Origin: Microvelia longipes
Lineage: Eukaryota > Arthropoda > Insecta > Hemiptera > Veliidae
Reading direction: 5' to 3'
DNA length: 64,000 nucleotides
Assembly (NCBI GenBank): GCA_018340805.1
Contig: JACMZG010001863.1
Location: forward strand, 28,561,505-28,625,504
The notes under the pieces are model-generated. The model had not been told where the DNA came from and ran no database searches. It worked only from the letters and a program-made list of their open reading frames with translations. The position numbers and the translations under genes were made by a program. Shown piece by piece: positions 46,550-58,739 of this stretch. Position 1 is the first letter of the stretch. Each line of letters begins with the position of its first letter.

Positions 46550-47008
46550 TCTGGTGTGTTGGTCCTCATTGACGTGTGAATTTCCTTTTGAATGCATGTT
46601 TCCATGCTTAACAACCCATTTCTTGATTGAGGTTCTGGTTTATCCTTTAAAATCTAAGCAGTTCAATGATCAAGAACTGCTCGTAACTCATTTTGTCTGT
46701 ATTTTTCAAAGGAAGTGAGCATAATTTTATCCAGTTGGTTATAAAAAGCTCTGCCTGTAAAATTGGCAGTGTATTACCACTAGTTTAAAGGCTGGTTTAG
46801 GGGCTAGTTTAGAGGCTGTTTATCTTTAAAGGCTTTAGCACATTTCCTTTGAAAAATACAGACAAAATGAGTTACAAGCAGTGCTTGATCATTGAGTAAC
46901 TGCTTAGGTTTTAAAGGATAAACCGGAACCTTAAGCAATAAATGGGTTGTTAAGCACGGAAGAACGCATTCCAAAGGAAATTCGCCCGACATGCGGACCA
47001 GAAGTATT
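46550..47008. mobile_element. Foldback element, about 155-bp arms
   Basis: 46555-46712 and 46845-47008 are inverted copies: TTAACAACCCATTT, GGTTTATCCTTTAAAA, AACTCATTTTGTCTGTATTT and TTTCAAAGGAA all reappear complemented. About 130 bp separates the arms. A partial relative lies at 51770-51855. No ORF. Confidence 0.8.
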
Positions 47009-47238
47009 TTGTACCCTTTTAGTACTTTTTGTGCTTGTATTGACTCTGGGCCCTTTTTATTCAACTCTCATGTCCAAAAAACGACTCCCCACTTAAAATA
47101 TGAAGTTTACTTGGCCGTATTTTAGGTTTTCGGAAATTAACTACTGTTTTGTGGTCGTATCGACTTCAGACCAGTTTTAATCGATTCAGTGCCCTATTAA
47201 CGATACCCTACTCGAAATTGTCTAGAAATATATATATA

Positions 47239-48406
47239 CAGGGTGTTTCATATAAAGTGTCCACCAGAAAAGGAGGTGATAGTACTCCTCAAAAGGAACA
47301 AAAAATGTCCTATAATATAAACCCCAATCTCCAACCGTTTTCCCACAAGGTCAAATTTAATATTTTAAAAAAAAATTGACTTCACATCATAAAATTGTTA
47401 ATAGAGTTTTAAATGTTCAAGCTAGAAAAGCGAAATTGGTCTCATTAGAAAGCTGAGTAAATTTCCTAAAGGAAAAACTACTTACTATGTCAAATAGTTT
47501 AGAACTACTGCCCAAAATTTTGCATGAAACATGATTTTTTGAAAAAAATGTATTTTATGGAATTTTTATAGTAGGGCATTAGAGGAAGTAAGAGATGAGC
47601 AAAAGTTCAGCCAAGAACGGAAAAAACTTCTCTTATGATTGCTCTTTGAGAAAATTTAAATATTTGTATACATTCAATAGTCAAAATTTTAAGCCATTAT
47701 TCCTAGAAGTTGGAAAAACTGATATTTTTTGGCATTTTTGCATATGTCTACAATTAATTACATGGTACATAAATAATTAGAAATCTCTAAAGCAAGAGAA
47801 AAGAGTGGTTTTAGAGAAAAATGTGTAAGAATAAAATAGGTTTATTTTACCTTCTAGAGTCTAAATCGTATTATTAAATTACTTTTGAAAATAAAATTTT
47901 GTTAAAATAACACATTATTTTCACTTTTATAAGACAAAAATGATCAGTTTTTGCAACTTCTAGCAACAATAGCTTACATTTTTGACTATTGAATGTATAA
48001 AAATATTTAAATTTTCTTAAAGGGCAATCATAAGAGAAGTTTTTTCCGTTCTCTTACTTCCTCTAATGCCCTACTATAAAAATTCCATAAAATTCATTTT
48101 TTTCAAAAAAATCATGTTTCATGCAAAATTTTGGGCAGTAGTTCTAAACTATTTGACATAGTAAGTAGTTTTTCCTTTAGGAAATTTACTCAGCTTTCTA
48201 ATGAGACCAATTTCGCTTTTCTAGCTTGAACATTTAAAACTCTATTAACAATTTTATGATGTGAAGTCAATTTTTTTTTAAAATATTAAATTTGACCTTG
48301 TGGGAAAACGGTTGGAGATTGGGTTTATATTATAGGACATTTTTTGTTCCTTTTGAGGAGTACTATCACCTCCTTTTCTGGTGGGCACTTTATATGAACA
48401 CCCCTG
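47239..48406. mobile_element. Foldback mariner-type element, 1168 bp, about 480-bp arms
   Basis: Both ends are CAGGGTG-type (CAGGGTGTTTCATATAAAGT and its inverse) flanked by TA. The arms 47239-47730 and 47938-48406 are nearly perfect inverse copies; only about 200 bp between them is single-copy. TA insertion and CAGGGTG termini are typical of Tc1/mariner-superfamily elements. There is no transposase sequence, so it depends on a source elsewhere. The 76- and 61-codon frames inside are shadows of the arms. Confidence 0.88.
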
Positions 48407-48411
<5 letters not shown>

Positions 48412-48465
<54 letters not shown>

Positions 48466-48485
48466 TATATATATTATATATAAAA
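48412..48485. repeat. (AT)n microsatellite abutting the foldback element
   Basis: Nearly pure AT dinucleotides directly after the TA flank. Confidence 0.95.
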
Positions 48486-49475
48486 AAGTTTTGCGAGAAA
48501 CCTATTTTTTCGTCATCAGGGACCTCTAAAACGGATATGACACCTATCCCAAGCAAATTTTTTATCAAAGGAAATTCACTTAAAATAATTGTTAATTTTA
48601 AAGTCAGTGAATTTCTTTAAACAAATGTGTCATTTTGCAAATAACTTTGGTTGCAGTTATTTGTGTTTTGAGTTATGTGAAATTTTATCTGCTTTAAAAA
48701 ATTATCTCTTCAAGTTTTACATATGACCAACATGGAACCACTTCTTTCAAGATACCTAAAATTTGTTTGGCTTTCTAATTGTTTAAGCTTATGGCTTTCT
48801 TGTAATGATATAAAAACCTCCACTATGGATTGCTTATCCATAGTTGAAGTCTGCTTGACTACGTTTTTTCTTCATTACTTAAGGAATATTTAAAAAAAAT
48901 GGTTTGAAGGTGTACAGAATGAGTCATATTTTCAGGTTTGGCTCCTTTACTGATAATTAACAGTTAACTGCAGTTACATATCAATTATTTCTTTAGCTTG
49001 TCTGGTCAAATTACGTTTGTCCACTAAAAGAAGAATTTGCAACTTTGCCTGGCCTGGCATACCTTTGAGCAGAAAGAATAAAGTTGGCATGATTTATTTT
49101 TTTGATAATTCATAGTTTCACAGACTTATAATATAGTTTGCTACCAAACAGTATGTATAGATTTATACTCCTAGTCACTTATTCCAAGTTGGGAATTATA
49201 AAAAATTTAATGCTTGCATCTTTGGGCTATGCTCGCCTGTTTTAGCTTTATAATTATACATATCATATAAGTAATATATAAACTACTACAAAACTAGCTA
49301 CAGAGGTGTATCTAAGGCAAAACATTATAATATGCCTTGAAGGTCCTCATCCTAGCGAAATTTCCTTGTAATGATTGATTAGTTGGAATGTAATCCATAC
49401 TATTTTTTGTTGATGGCTTGTCATACCAGTCTCACTTTAAATTGTAAGTCAATTTTCCCAATCTGGTAGAATTTA
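48486..49475. other. Unassigned stretch
   Basis: No gene or repeat structure recognised. Confidence 0.45.
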
Positions 49476-49682
49476 CAAGGTAATTCAATTGGACAGTTTT
49501 TATGAATGAAATCAATTGTTTTGACATGTTAGGTTATATTCCGGTATTGACGTCATTGTAGGAATAAATAGTTCATTTTCAATGTTGACCGCCTATACCA
49601 ATTTCTGTAATGACACCACACCATTCAATAAAAAGTCCCCCCGAAGGCATTTGGTTTGTTTTCATAAAATTAAATTACCTTA
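49476..49682 (-). mobile_element. MITE with AAGGTAATTCAATT ends, copy 2 (inverted)
   Basis: Left AAGGTAATTCAATTGGA, right inverse AATTACCTT. The interior matches the reverse complement of 45425-45638 around CCGCCTATACCAAT and TGACGTCATTG. Confidence 0.75.
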
Positions 49683-49835
49683 TAAATGTTTAACATATTT
49701 AATTTTTACAAGATTTTACAAAAAAGTGCTTATTTGTGTTACTTTTTTACAATGCTAAATTCCTGATTTATAGGACTGCTCAATGGGGCAAAGGCAATTT
49801 GCCCTTTAATATTTATCTTAAAACCCTAATTTTCA

Positions 49836-50045
49836 TTATTTATTTATTTATTTATTTTACAAATATACGGGCACAGGCCCTTTACAACATTATATAAAAA
49901 TACAAAAGGTAACATCAGCAATACAAAAAAACGTAAAAAAGTAAACTTTAAAAAAGGAATACTACATGAGAGAAAAAAAGAAAATTATACAAAAATTACT
50001 TTAGAAAAATATGATGATAGAATAGAGTAAGTAATGATATAAAAA
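49836..50045 (-). mobile_element. 3' tail of a LINE (minus strand)
   Basis: On the minus strand it reads AAAGGGCCTGTGCCCGTATA followed by TTTGTAAAATAAATAAATAAA, the style of 3' UTR plus short A-rich tail seen in many insect LINEs. No coding part remains. Confidence 0.5.
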
Positions 50046-50059
50046 ATTCTGGCCCTTTA

Positions 50060-51310
50060 AATTATGACAATTTAAAGGGTTGTTAAAGGAACTTATTGCA
50101 ATAAAATTTATCTTCATACCCCCACTTTTTCTTATGTTGTATTTAATGCGTATTAAAAGAACTTATTGCTGTAAGATTTTTCTCCCTACCCCTATTTCTC
50201 TTTATATTGATTATAATGGGGTGTTAAAGAAATTTATTGCAATTAGATTTATCTCCCAACCTCCACTTTTCTTTTTGTTAATTTAATGGTGTGTTGCAAA
50301 AACACCACCACACAATAATTCCATTTCTTATATTATTTGTAAAAAGTATTAAAAGAACTTATGATACAAGATTCATATCCATATCTCCACATCTACTAAT
50401 ATTAATTTAGTAGGATGTAAAAAAACTCATTATAATAAGATTTATCATTCAATCCCCACTTTTATTTATTTTGATTTATTTGGGAGTTAAAGGAACTTAT
50501 TGCAATAAGATTCAACCCACTACCTTCAATTTGTTTTGTGTCTATTCAATGGGGTGATTAAAAACTGATTGCTATAAGATTCATCCCACTACTTTCTATT
50601 TGTTTTATGTTTATTTAATGGGGTGAAAAAACTGATTGCACTAAGATTCATCCCACTACTTTCTATTTGTTTTATGTTTATTTAATGGAGTTAAAAACTG
50701 GTTGCAATCAGATTTATCCCACTACTTCCAAATAATTTTATGTTTATTTAATGGGTTGAAAAAAAACTAATTGCAATAAGATTCATCCCACTAATTTCTA
50801 TTTGTTTTATGTTTATTTAATGGGGTGAACAAACTGATTGCTATAAGATTCATCCCACTACTTCCAAATAATTTTATGTTTATTTAATGGGTTGAAAAAA
50901 AAACTAATTGCAATAAAATTCATCCCACTACTTTCTATTTGTTTTATGTTTATTTAATGGAGTTAAAAAACTGGTTGCAATCAGATTTATCCCACTACTT
51001 CCAAATAATTTATGTTTATTTAATGGTTGAAAAAAACTAATTGCAATAAAATTCATCCCACTAATTTCTATTTGTTTTATGTTTCTTGAATGGGGTGATA
51101 AAGAAACTGATTGCTATAAGATTCATCCCTTTACACCCAATTTGTTTTGTTTATTTAATGGGGTTAAAAAACTGATTGCTATAAGATTCATCCCTGTACA
51201 CCCAATTTGTTTTATGTTTATTTAATGTGTTGATAAAAAAACTGATTGCAAAGAGATTCATCCTACTACAACCAATTTGTTTTATGATTATTTAGTGGGT
51301 TGTTGAGGGA
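50060..51310. repeat. Minisatellite of a 65-75 bp unit, about 18 copies
   Basis: Units contain AACTGATTGCAATAAGATT, CATCCCACTACTTTC and TTGTTTTATGTTTATTTAAT. Early units (50080-50480) are more diverged, later ones near-identical. A detached partial unit lies at 51900-51955. Confidence 0.92.
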
Positions 51311-51334
51311 ACTAAAAGAGCAAAATTTTCAAAG

Positions 51335-51690
51335 AATCATTGATTTTAGTTTTGTTAATTTTGACTCTAAATCTAATTAACCTGGTCCATAGTTGATGTG
51401 ACCAAAAAAAGTATTAAAAAAACTATGGATAATGACGGTAAACCAAAATAAGGGTCGGTAAACTATAATTTCAAGTAGGGTGTCGTTTTTTGGGGTTGTA
51501 AATTGAAAAAAACCGGTCTTAAGTCCAAACAACTACCTTAAATGACCAAAAAGTTATAAACTGTAATAAATTACCCTTAAACATGGTTGATAAACAACTA
51601 ATGTCCAGTAGGGTGTCTTTTTTCGATGTTTTTTGGGGTTCTAAATCTAATAAAACTGGTCAAGGGATGATAAGACTACTCTAAGCTAGA
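51335..51690. repeat. Repeated GTAGGGTGTC segments
   Basis: At least two copies of a unit with CAAGTAGGGTGTCGTTTTTT / CCAGTAGGGTGTCTTTTTTC, then AAAACTGGTC-like sequence. 47120-47225 holds the same family in reverse (GATACCCTACTCGAAATTG). Confidence 0.6.
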
Positions 51691-51999
51691 GTTTCCAGTT
51701 TAAAATCTTGGCACCGGAGCTAATTTTTTGTGTAATTATGTTGTGTAATATTAGTGTTTGACTTCAAATAATTCTGGTGTGGAGGTCCAGAGTGTGTGTT
51801 TCCTTGCTTATAAATCCAATTTTTGCTGAAATTTCGGGATATATTTGATAATCCAAGCAGTAGCCTCCCAACATCTCCTTACCCCTACTTTTCTTTATGT
51901 TGATTTAATGGGATGTTAAAGGAACTGATCGCAATAAGATTCATCTCCATCTCTCTTTAATTCCATCTCATTTTTAAACTAACATATTAAATTTTTTTT

Positions 52000-52110
52000 T
52001 AATTCCTTTATTTAAATAAATAAATAATCACAAAATCAAAAAATATAGAAAGGTTAACCCACATAATAGGAAGGAACTCCAGTGCTATGTGGGTATGTTT
52101 TTAATAATCA
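52000..52110 (-). mobile_element. Probable LINE 3' tail (minus strand)
   Basis: Minus strand: ACCCACATAGCAC, TATTATGTGGGTTAAC, then TTATTTATTTAAATAAAGG, resembling a 3' end with an AATAAA signal. The ACCCACATA phrases can also pair with each other. Confidence 0.35.
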
Positions 52111-52133
52111 TATTTTTATTTCTATTCTTTCAG

Positions 52134-52230
52134 GACTATGATATCGTGATATTTGCTGAAGTTGTCATGGATTCATCAAATGAAACTCCGAATAGAACTT
52201 ATCATCAAGTCAAGAATCCGAACACAACTC
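52134..52230 (+). other. Candidate coding exon, 97 bp
   Basis: Preceded by TTTCTATTCTTTCAG and followed by GTATGT. One frame is open throughout: DYDIVIFAEVVMDSSN, then ETPNRTYHQVKNPNTT. An ATG at 52170 could be a start. Local composition is less AT-rich than the flanks. No family recognised, and no neighbouring exon was found. Confidence 0.35.
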
Positions 52231-52239
52231 GTATGTTTT

Positions 52240-53345
52240 TTAAAATACTAGAATAGTCAAATGAGTTGAAACACTTCACTTACTTTTAGTAAAAACTCTG
52301 GAAGTTAATTTCTTAGATACTACTTTCATGATATTATGAGAAATTTCAGACCAACTTTATTTTGGTATCACTCAAATATCCAGGTTTTGGACAAATTTCA
52401 TTTAATGTCATCTTTTCTACTATCCATTTTTCAATTACTCATTTTGGATTGGTTATGTTTGTTAGTTTATTAGTTAAGAGATAGTTAATAAGTTAAAGCT
52501 AATCAGTGTTGGTTGTAAGTCAATTTTCTTGAGGGGTTCTAATGGGTGTTAGCTGTGAATTTCAATATCTTTGGAATCTTTAGGTGGAAATTTAGGTTCC
52601 TTTTAATAAAAAAATCAGAGCTTTTAAAATTAATCTAGGTAAATGAAGTGTTTCTCATAATCACGCCAATCAATAAAAATCTTTATTTAAGTGATTTGCT
52701 GAACTATTTTAGTGAATGTCTTAATTTCATTAGGCAGGCTGTAAATTAAAACTGTTTTGAATAAAAAGTAAAGTGAAAAAAATTTATCCTTTAATTATTT
52801 GATTTTCATGTTTAATTTCCTCTATATTTTAATTTTAAGTAAAATTAACTTTTAACTTATTAACTATCTTTTAACTAATAAACTACAGCTTCATTAGCTT
52901 GAATCATTCACTTAATTTTATTTTGGTCTGTTCAGAAACCTCTATCAGGTTTGCCTTGTACAAAACACACAAAACTTACTGTATTAATAAGTTGTTCTCT
53001 CAACTTTCTGTTTAATTTTAAACAGTTTTTAATCAATTTCCTACTTTTTTATATTTTTTTATTTCTAAAAGTTTAAGCTTCTTCCTTACCGCAGGACACT
53101 GCGTCCTTTCTTTTTTATTATTATAATTCCTGCAATGTTCATAAAGAATTATTCTGAAGTTATCTATAAACAGTAATAATGAGCATTGGTGGGTTTAATG
53201 ATCTCTTTTACCTTACAAGCTGTTGTGGTGGTTCAAATATAATGTAATGATATATAAATATATTAATGATAATATTATTAAATAATAAAATAAATGATGA
53301 TGATAATATTAAATAGAATGATATTAATAAATAGATGAATAATTA
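52240..53345. other. Unassigned AT-rich stretch
   Basis: Contains a pair of inverted phrases around AACTAATAAACTA (52865) and GTTTATTAGTTAAGAG (52470); otherwise nothing recognisable. Confidence 0.45.
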
Positions 53346-54299
53346 ATAATATACAGGGTGACTTACTGTTAATGGGACAAAATAAAAATCTTGATTCTAT
53401 GGACCAGGATGAACAAAAATGTCATGTAGCATAGGGTCGATTCTCAATAGTTCTCTAGAAAAAATCGATATATCGAATTATTCGATAACTTTACTATCTA
53501 ATTCTCTAAAAACGATCTACAACTGAAAACTACTAAAGCTAAAGAGATGCGGTTTTCACTATTCTCAAGAACATTAAATTACCTTAAAATGGTATACTTT
53601 ATGTCGCAATCATCACAATTAAACTTTAATTTATTTGCATTTAAAATAAAAAATTTTATTAGTACTAAAAATGTAAAAAATTTTAAATGCCAAAATCTTC
53701 GATATTGTTCACTCTTAGTTGAAACCTAAAAATCTTAAAAAAACAGCCTCATTCCATACCCTTTAAAATGATATAACATAATCTATGGCTTGTCTTTAAC
53801 TTTAACCGAGATATTCTTAAAAAACTTGATGTAAGTCGCTTAGATTATAAATTATTCACTATGTAAACAAAGACATTTACATTTAAATTATTTCAATTTG
53901 ATTTACAAAATAAATTTATTTTATTAGTTATAACTATATTATTAATTATTCTATGTTTGTTAATCATAGAAATAGTCAACCCCCTCCCTCCACTCCCATA
54001 TAGCTTAAAAAACTTAATTTAAGTCTCTTATAATAAAACAAATGCAACAAAAAATTTCTTGAAGAATTTTTTTTAAAGAATACAAAGTAATAGGTTATTT
54101 ATACATAATTAAATAATAAATAAATAATTAACTTTTTACTGCAAGGGGAATTAAAAATCACTCTTCATGTAAATCAAATAACAGAGATTCAAATCTTCCT
54201 CCTTCAACTCTAATACATCTTCTTAACACTGATTGTGTTGCTTTTTCAATTTGTGCTGCAGTTTATTGCAGCTCTTGACTCATGCACTTTTAGCATCAG

Positions 54300-54345
54300 G
54301 TCATCTCGATTTTGTGGGCTAGGCAAGCCCACAAAATCGAGATGA
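54300..54345. repeat. Palindrome at the fold of the element
   Basis: GGTCATCTCGATTTTGTGGG, CTAGGCAAG, then the inverse: a perfect stem of about 20 bp with a 9-base loop, marking the junction of the arms. Confidence 0.8.
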
Positions 54346-54490
54346 CCTGTATGAAGTATACAGGTAGTATACTTCATCTTTCATTGCGCCCCAGAGAAAA
54401 AAATCTAGAGGTGTAAGATCAGGAGATCTCGGAGGCCAGGCTATTGGCCCCTCTCGTCCAATCCAGCGATTGGGATAATTTTCATTCAGC
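54340..54490 (-). pseudogene. Mariner-type transposase remnant
   Basis: On the minus strand, NENYPNRWIGREGPIAWPP followed by RSPDLTPLDFFLWGAMKDEV is the region around the last acidic catalytic residue of mariner-related transposases (typical SPDLxPxDFFLWG). Both ends join the inverted arms directly. About 45 residues remain of a protein usually near 350. Confidence 0.88.
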
Positions 54491-55285
54491 CCCACAAAAT
54501 CGAGATGACTGATGCTAAAAGTGCATGAGTCAAAAGGCTGTAATAACTGCAGCACAAATTGAAAAAGCAACATAATCAGTGTTAAGAAGATGTAGACTAT
54601 GTATTAGAGTTGAAGGAGGAAGATTTGAATCTCTGTTATGATTTACATGAAGAGTGATTTTTAATTCCCCTTGCAGTAAAAAGTTAATTATTTATTTATT
54701 ATTTAATTATGTATAAATATACCTATTAAAATAAAAATAAATTTTTATTTATACCTATTACTTTGTATTCTTTAAAAAAAAAATCTTCAAGAAATGTTTG
54801 TTGCATTTGTTTTATTATAAGAGACTAAATTAAGTTTTTTTTTAAAGGTAATTTAATGTTCTTGAGAATAGTGAAAACCGCATCTCTTTAGCTTTAGTAG
54901 TTTTCAAGTTGTAGATCGTTTTAGAGAATTAGATAGTAAAGTATCGAATAATTCGATATATCGATTTTTCTAGAGAACTATTGAGAATCGACCCTATGCT
55001 TACATGACATTTTTTGTTCATCCTGGTCCATAGAATCAAGATTTTTATTTTGTCCCATTAACAGTAAGTCACCCTGTATATGTATCTGAGGGTAAAAATA
55101 AAAATCTGAGGGATAATAAAATAATCTGAGGGTTAAATATAAGAATTAGATTTAAAATGGCATCAGGCAGGCGGATAGCTCACTTTTGGCTATATGATGT
55201 TGGTACTGGGTAAGAGAAAGAAAACATGAAACAAGAAATGCTGTACGATATTACGTATAATTTTCCTAGGTTTATCAAGCTATCA

Positions 55286-55361
55286 CAAACATACATACAC
55301 ACACACACACACACACAACACACACACACACACACACACACAACACAACATATATATATAT

Positions 55362-55426
<65 letters not shown>

Positions 55427-55440
55427 ATGTATATATATAA
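55286..55440. repeat. (CA)n/(AT)n compound microsatellite
   Basis: CA repeats followed by AT repeats; frames on both strands are artefacts. Confidence 0.95.
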
Positions 55441-56225
55441 ATATTAATAATAAAGATACAGGAATCATAAATGAAACAGGGTATGAGATGTTGTTAGTTA
55501 GAATAATAATAATAATTATTATTATTATTGAATTGAATTAAATTGAAGCAATGAGATGAAAACTCAACTCTCAACTTTCTGAAAAAAGGAAAGGAGTAAT
55601 GTACAGATAGCAACAATTAAAAAACCAAAATTTTAAGTTTATGCCTCAAAGTAATATATACAATGGTATTGGTACAATTAAAATGAAACTTAAGCCTTGA
55701 CTGCAATATCTCAGACTCTATAGAGAATTAAGAACAAACAGTACACAAATAAAATATACCCCATAGAAGGAAATGCATATATATATAAAATTAGAATTGG
55801 GATTGAAACATGAAATCGACTGTGTCAATAAATTAATATATTTTTATAAACATATAAATATGTATATATTATATTAACATTATTATTTTTAGCTTCGCTA
55901 AAAGAACTGTATAAAATAATAGTGAGCTGAACACAGGTTCCACCAATATATATGTGTTTCAAAATTAATAAATTGGTACCAGAATAAATTTAACTATTAA
56001 AAGTTCTTAAATAGGCCTTGACTTGTTACTTAAGTATTAAATAAAGGTGGCTACATACGATACACGGATAGATTAATGAAGAAGTATAAATTAATGTTTA
56101 TATCGCAGAAGGTTCAATGAAGGGCTTCAACAGGTTGCTGAGGGTAGGATCGGTTACAGCTCAGCATTTTCAGCATTTCAAATGTGTATATCACTGACGC
56201 ATATCAGCTAGAGGCATTCCTTATG
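55441..56225. other. Unassigned AT-rich stretch
   Basis: No gene recognised; a short (AAT/ATT)n palindromic run is at 55503-55530. Confidence 0.45.
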
Positions 56226-56227
56226 AC

Positions 56228-56425
56228 ACATCAATACGGGTGCATCAATACGGGTTCATCAATACGGATACATCAATACGGACTCTCCAAAGCAAACTCC
56301 TCAATACGGATTCCTCAACACGGATTCCTCAATATGGATTCCTCAATATGGCGTATCACAATACGACATATCTCAATACAGATTCCTCAATACGGATTCC
56401 TCAATATGGCGTATCACGGCATATC
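56228..56425. repeat. 12-15 bp minisatellite
   Basis: Copies of ATCAATACGGGTTC and CTCAATACGGATTC, about 14 in all, with a 3' higher-order duplication ending AATATGGCGTATCAC. The two overlapping + frames are repeat translations. Confidence 0.88.
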
Positions 56426-56429
56426 AATC

Positions 56430-57090
56430 ACATGTAACTCGTTGTAATAGGAAAAAGACAGGCAGAAGATAACGGCATTCGAAAAAAGCATCTGAGCTAA
56501 AAGTATCTGAGGTCAGGACATCATGGAGCATTTATTTGAAGCTAATTAACACAACATTTTCCTTAATTAAACAAATTTTTTGAGGACGGAGAAACTCTAC
56601 GTCACAGTTTTTTCCTAGACCTGATGAAAATTTCGAAGAAGGGGAAGAAGCCAACGTTGCCCTTGAAAATTTTAAAACGTCCCCCAATAGAAAACAGACA
56701 CGCTAATTAGCGCAGTGTTGTTCTAGAAGAAAATATGAAATTTACAACGATGTTTAGGCGGGAACAAAAATTGTCCTCGAAGGATGGCGAAAAACAAAAT
56801 TTAAACAGATGCAGCAGATATACAATAGTATTTAAAGATTGAGTTTACTTAAATTTAAGCTATGTTAACATTTTATTCCAATTTTAAAAATTACAGTTTT
56901 TAAATAATTATTTTTTTTTGAAATGGAAGAAGCTCAACACTGATTTAAAAATATGGCAGGAGGTTACTAATATCATAAGGTTATAAATAAGTTTATAAAT
57001 CCTTTATTTATTCGCAATTTCTTATTTTTAAATTTAAAACAAAGAGAAAAATAAATAGAGGCTTAAAAATGAGTGAGATTTGAAAATTGA
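56430..57090. other. Unassigned stretch
   Basis: Less AT-rich at 56580-56790 but without an open frame or element ends that I can recognise. Confidence 0.4.
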
Positions 57091-57091
57091 T

Positions 57092-57340
57092 ATAAGGCGC
57101 GGTCGAATATCTAGAACGTTGGATCACCAACAAACTTTTTTTATAACTTTTTTTTCAAAATTTTCAGTAATTAGCCGGATTTGTGATAAATGAAGCCTAT
57201 TTCTGTAATCTGTACGCTCTTTTGGTTAATCTCAAAGAGTATTTACATTCACTCAACGATTTATTTTTAATCTAACTTGGTACATACATAACTACTGTTA
57301 GACGTCAATGTTGACTTGTCAAAATATAACACAAAATAAG
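57092..57340. mobile_element. GGCGC-end MITE, copy 2 (right end lost)
   Basis: Matches 6556-6800 in the same orientation (CATTGGATCACCAACAAAC-like sequence, AATTAGCCGGATTTGTGATA, AATCTCAAAGAGTATTTACA). After GACGTCAATGTTGACTTGTC the two copies part. Confidence 0.8.
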
Positions 57341-57349
57341 TGTTATATT

Positions 57350-58735
57350 TTCATCTAAAAATGAATCATAGAGGGTGATTAATTTTGAGTTGATTCATCA
57401 CTCTTTCCTGACTCTATTTTCTTGTGTTGCCTTTTGCATTATTTTGTTGGCTATAATTTAAGGCTGCATTCTAGAGTATTACTTAATAGAACTTAAGTAC
57501 TGCTCTAGTATTTGTCTTCAGTGACGAGGACAATAAATTCAAAAAAATTAACCTGAGACAAGGTTTCAGATAAATTCTTGATGTTATTGTGACTCAATTT
57601 CGTGTCAAGATGGAAATTGTGCCCAAGAGCACTTTGTATTATTTTTTGTTTTATAAGTAAAATATCAGTATGACTTACCTTACTGTTGAATATTGTAAAA
57701 ATACATAATGCAGGCTTAGTATATTGTAATGTAATGTTTGGGTGACTTGCACCCACACGTTGCGAAGTCTGAATATTTGAATGTGATCAATGGCATATCA
57801 GGGCTAGTCACACTCCAGTAAAGCATTGGGATGCCATGCTCTTTATAAATGTCGGGGAAGATTTGTGAATCTTCTCCTTGGGAGTGGAATGTCTAGGGAT
57901 TAGTTTAAGCATCACTGCCTGATAACCAATATATCAGGTCACTTCTAATGAGAAATACGAATGACTAAGAAAAAGTTCATGAGAGGTTGGACACATGCTA
58001 CTTTGTGCTAATTCCCTTTACATCCGCTCCTGCTACAATGGCATTTTCCTGATACGCTCCTGAATATAAAAAAAAAAGAAAAATACGGTTTGTCTTATTA
58101 TTATCTTTATTTTATTATTATATTACAATTTGTTTCTACATTATTATATAATTAATACAATATTTTTACATTATTATATTAATATATAATTACAATATGT
58201 TTTAATATATGTATAATTAATTACAATAATTTACATTATTAGTTATATAAATTACAATATTTGTTTTATATTATATAATTAATTCACAATATTGTTTCTA
58301 TAATTGTATATAAGTAATTTACAATATATTATATATATTACAATTAATTAATTCCATTTGTTTCTAATTATATATAATTAATTACAATATTTAACAACAT
58401 TGCGTTTTTATATTACTCGCATATTTATGTAATAATATGCAGTATTTACAGTACTCTAATGTTTTATTTGTGTTTTAGTAAGTTTATTATGCATATCACC
58501 TTTTTTGTATTGTTTTTAATACTTAATTAATGTGTTTTAATGCCGTAATCAGTATATTGTCTTTTTATACAATAATATTTATAGCATTTTAATAATGCTG
58601 AATTGTATTTTTCTATATTATCATTTGTTTTATTAATAATAAATATTTTTGAGGTGATATTTGTGTTTTTATTACCCTTTATAATAATAACATTGTAATG
58701 TATTTTTTAAGAATCATAATTACACTGGGTTAAAA
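57350..58735. other. Unassigned, then extremely AT-rich stretch
   Basis: 57770-58060 is moderately GC-balanced and may be part of an old element; the minus-strand 83-codon frame at 57505-57756 is unrecognised. 58090-58450 repeats TATAATTAATTACAATAT-like phrases. Confidence 0.4.
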
Positions 58736-58739
58736 ATAC

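Larger units (their letters stand above)
53354..55076. mobile_element. Foldback mariner-family element, 1723 bp, TA target
   Basis: Ends CAGGGTGACTTACTGTTAAT and its exact-looking inverse, flanked by TA. The outer arms 53354-53585 and 54846-55076 are near-perfect inverse copies. The inner arms 53995-54320 and about 54490-54845 also pair, while the left side carries an extra 400 bp or so (53590-53990). The centre keeps a small transposase remnant, so this began as a mariner-type element and became a foldback by duplication of one side. Confidence 0.88.

Noticed and set aside
47149..47780. Frames of 61-76 codons in the foldback element
   Set aside because: They arise in the inverted arms, also appear on the opposite strand of the other arm, and have no domain.
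56184..56447. Two overlapping + frames rich in INTGSSIR-like repeats
   Set aside because: They translate the 12-15 bp minisatellite in different frames.
57505..57756. 83-codon minus-strand gene
   Set aside because: Composition is plausible, but no domain, no splice context and no neighbouring exon support it.
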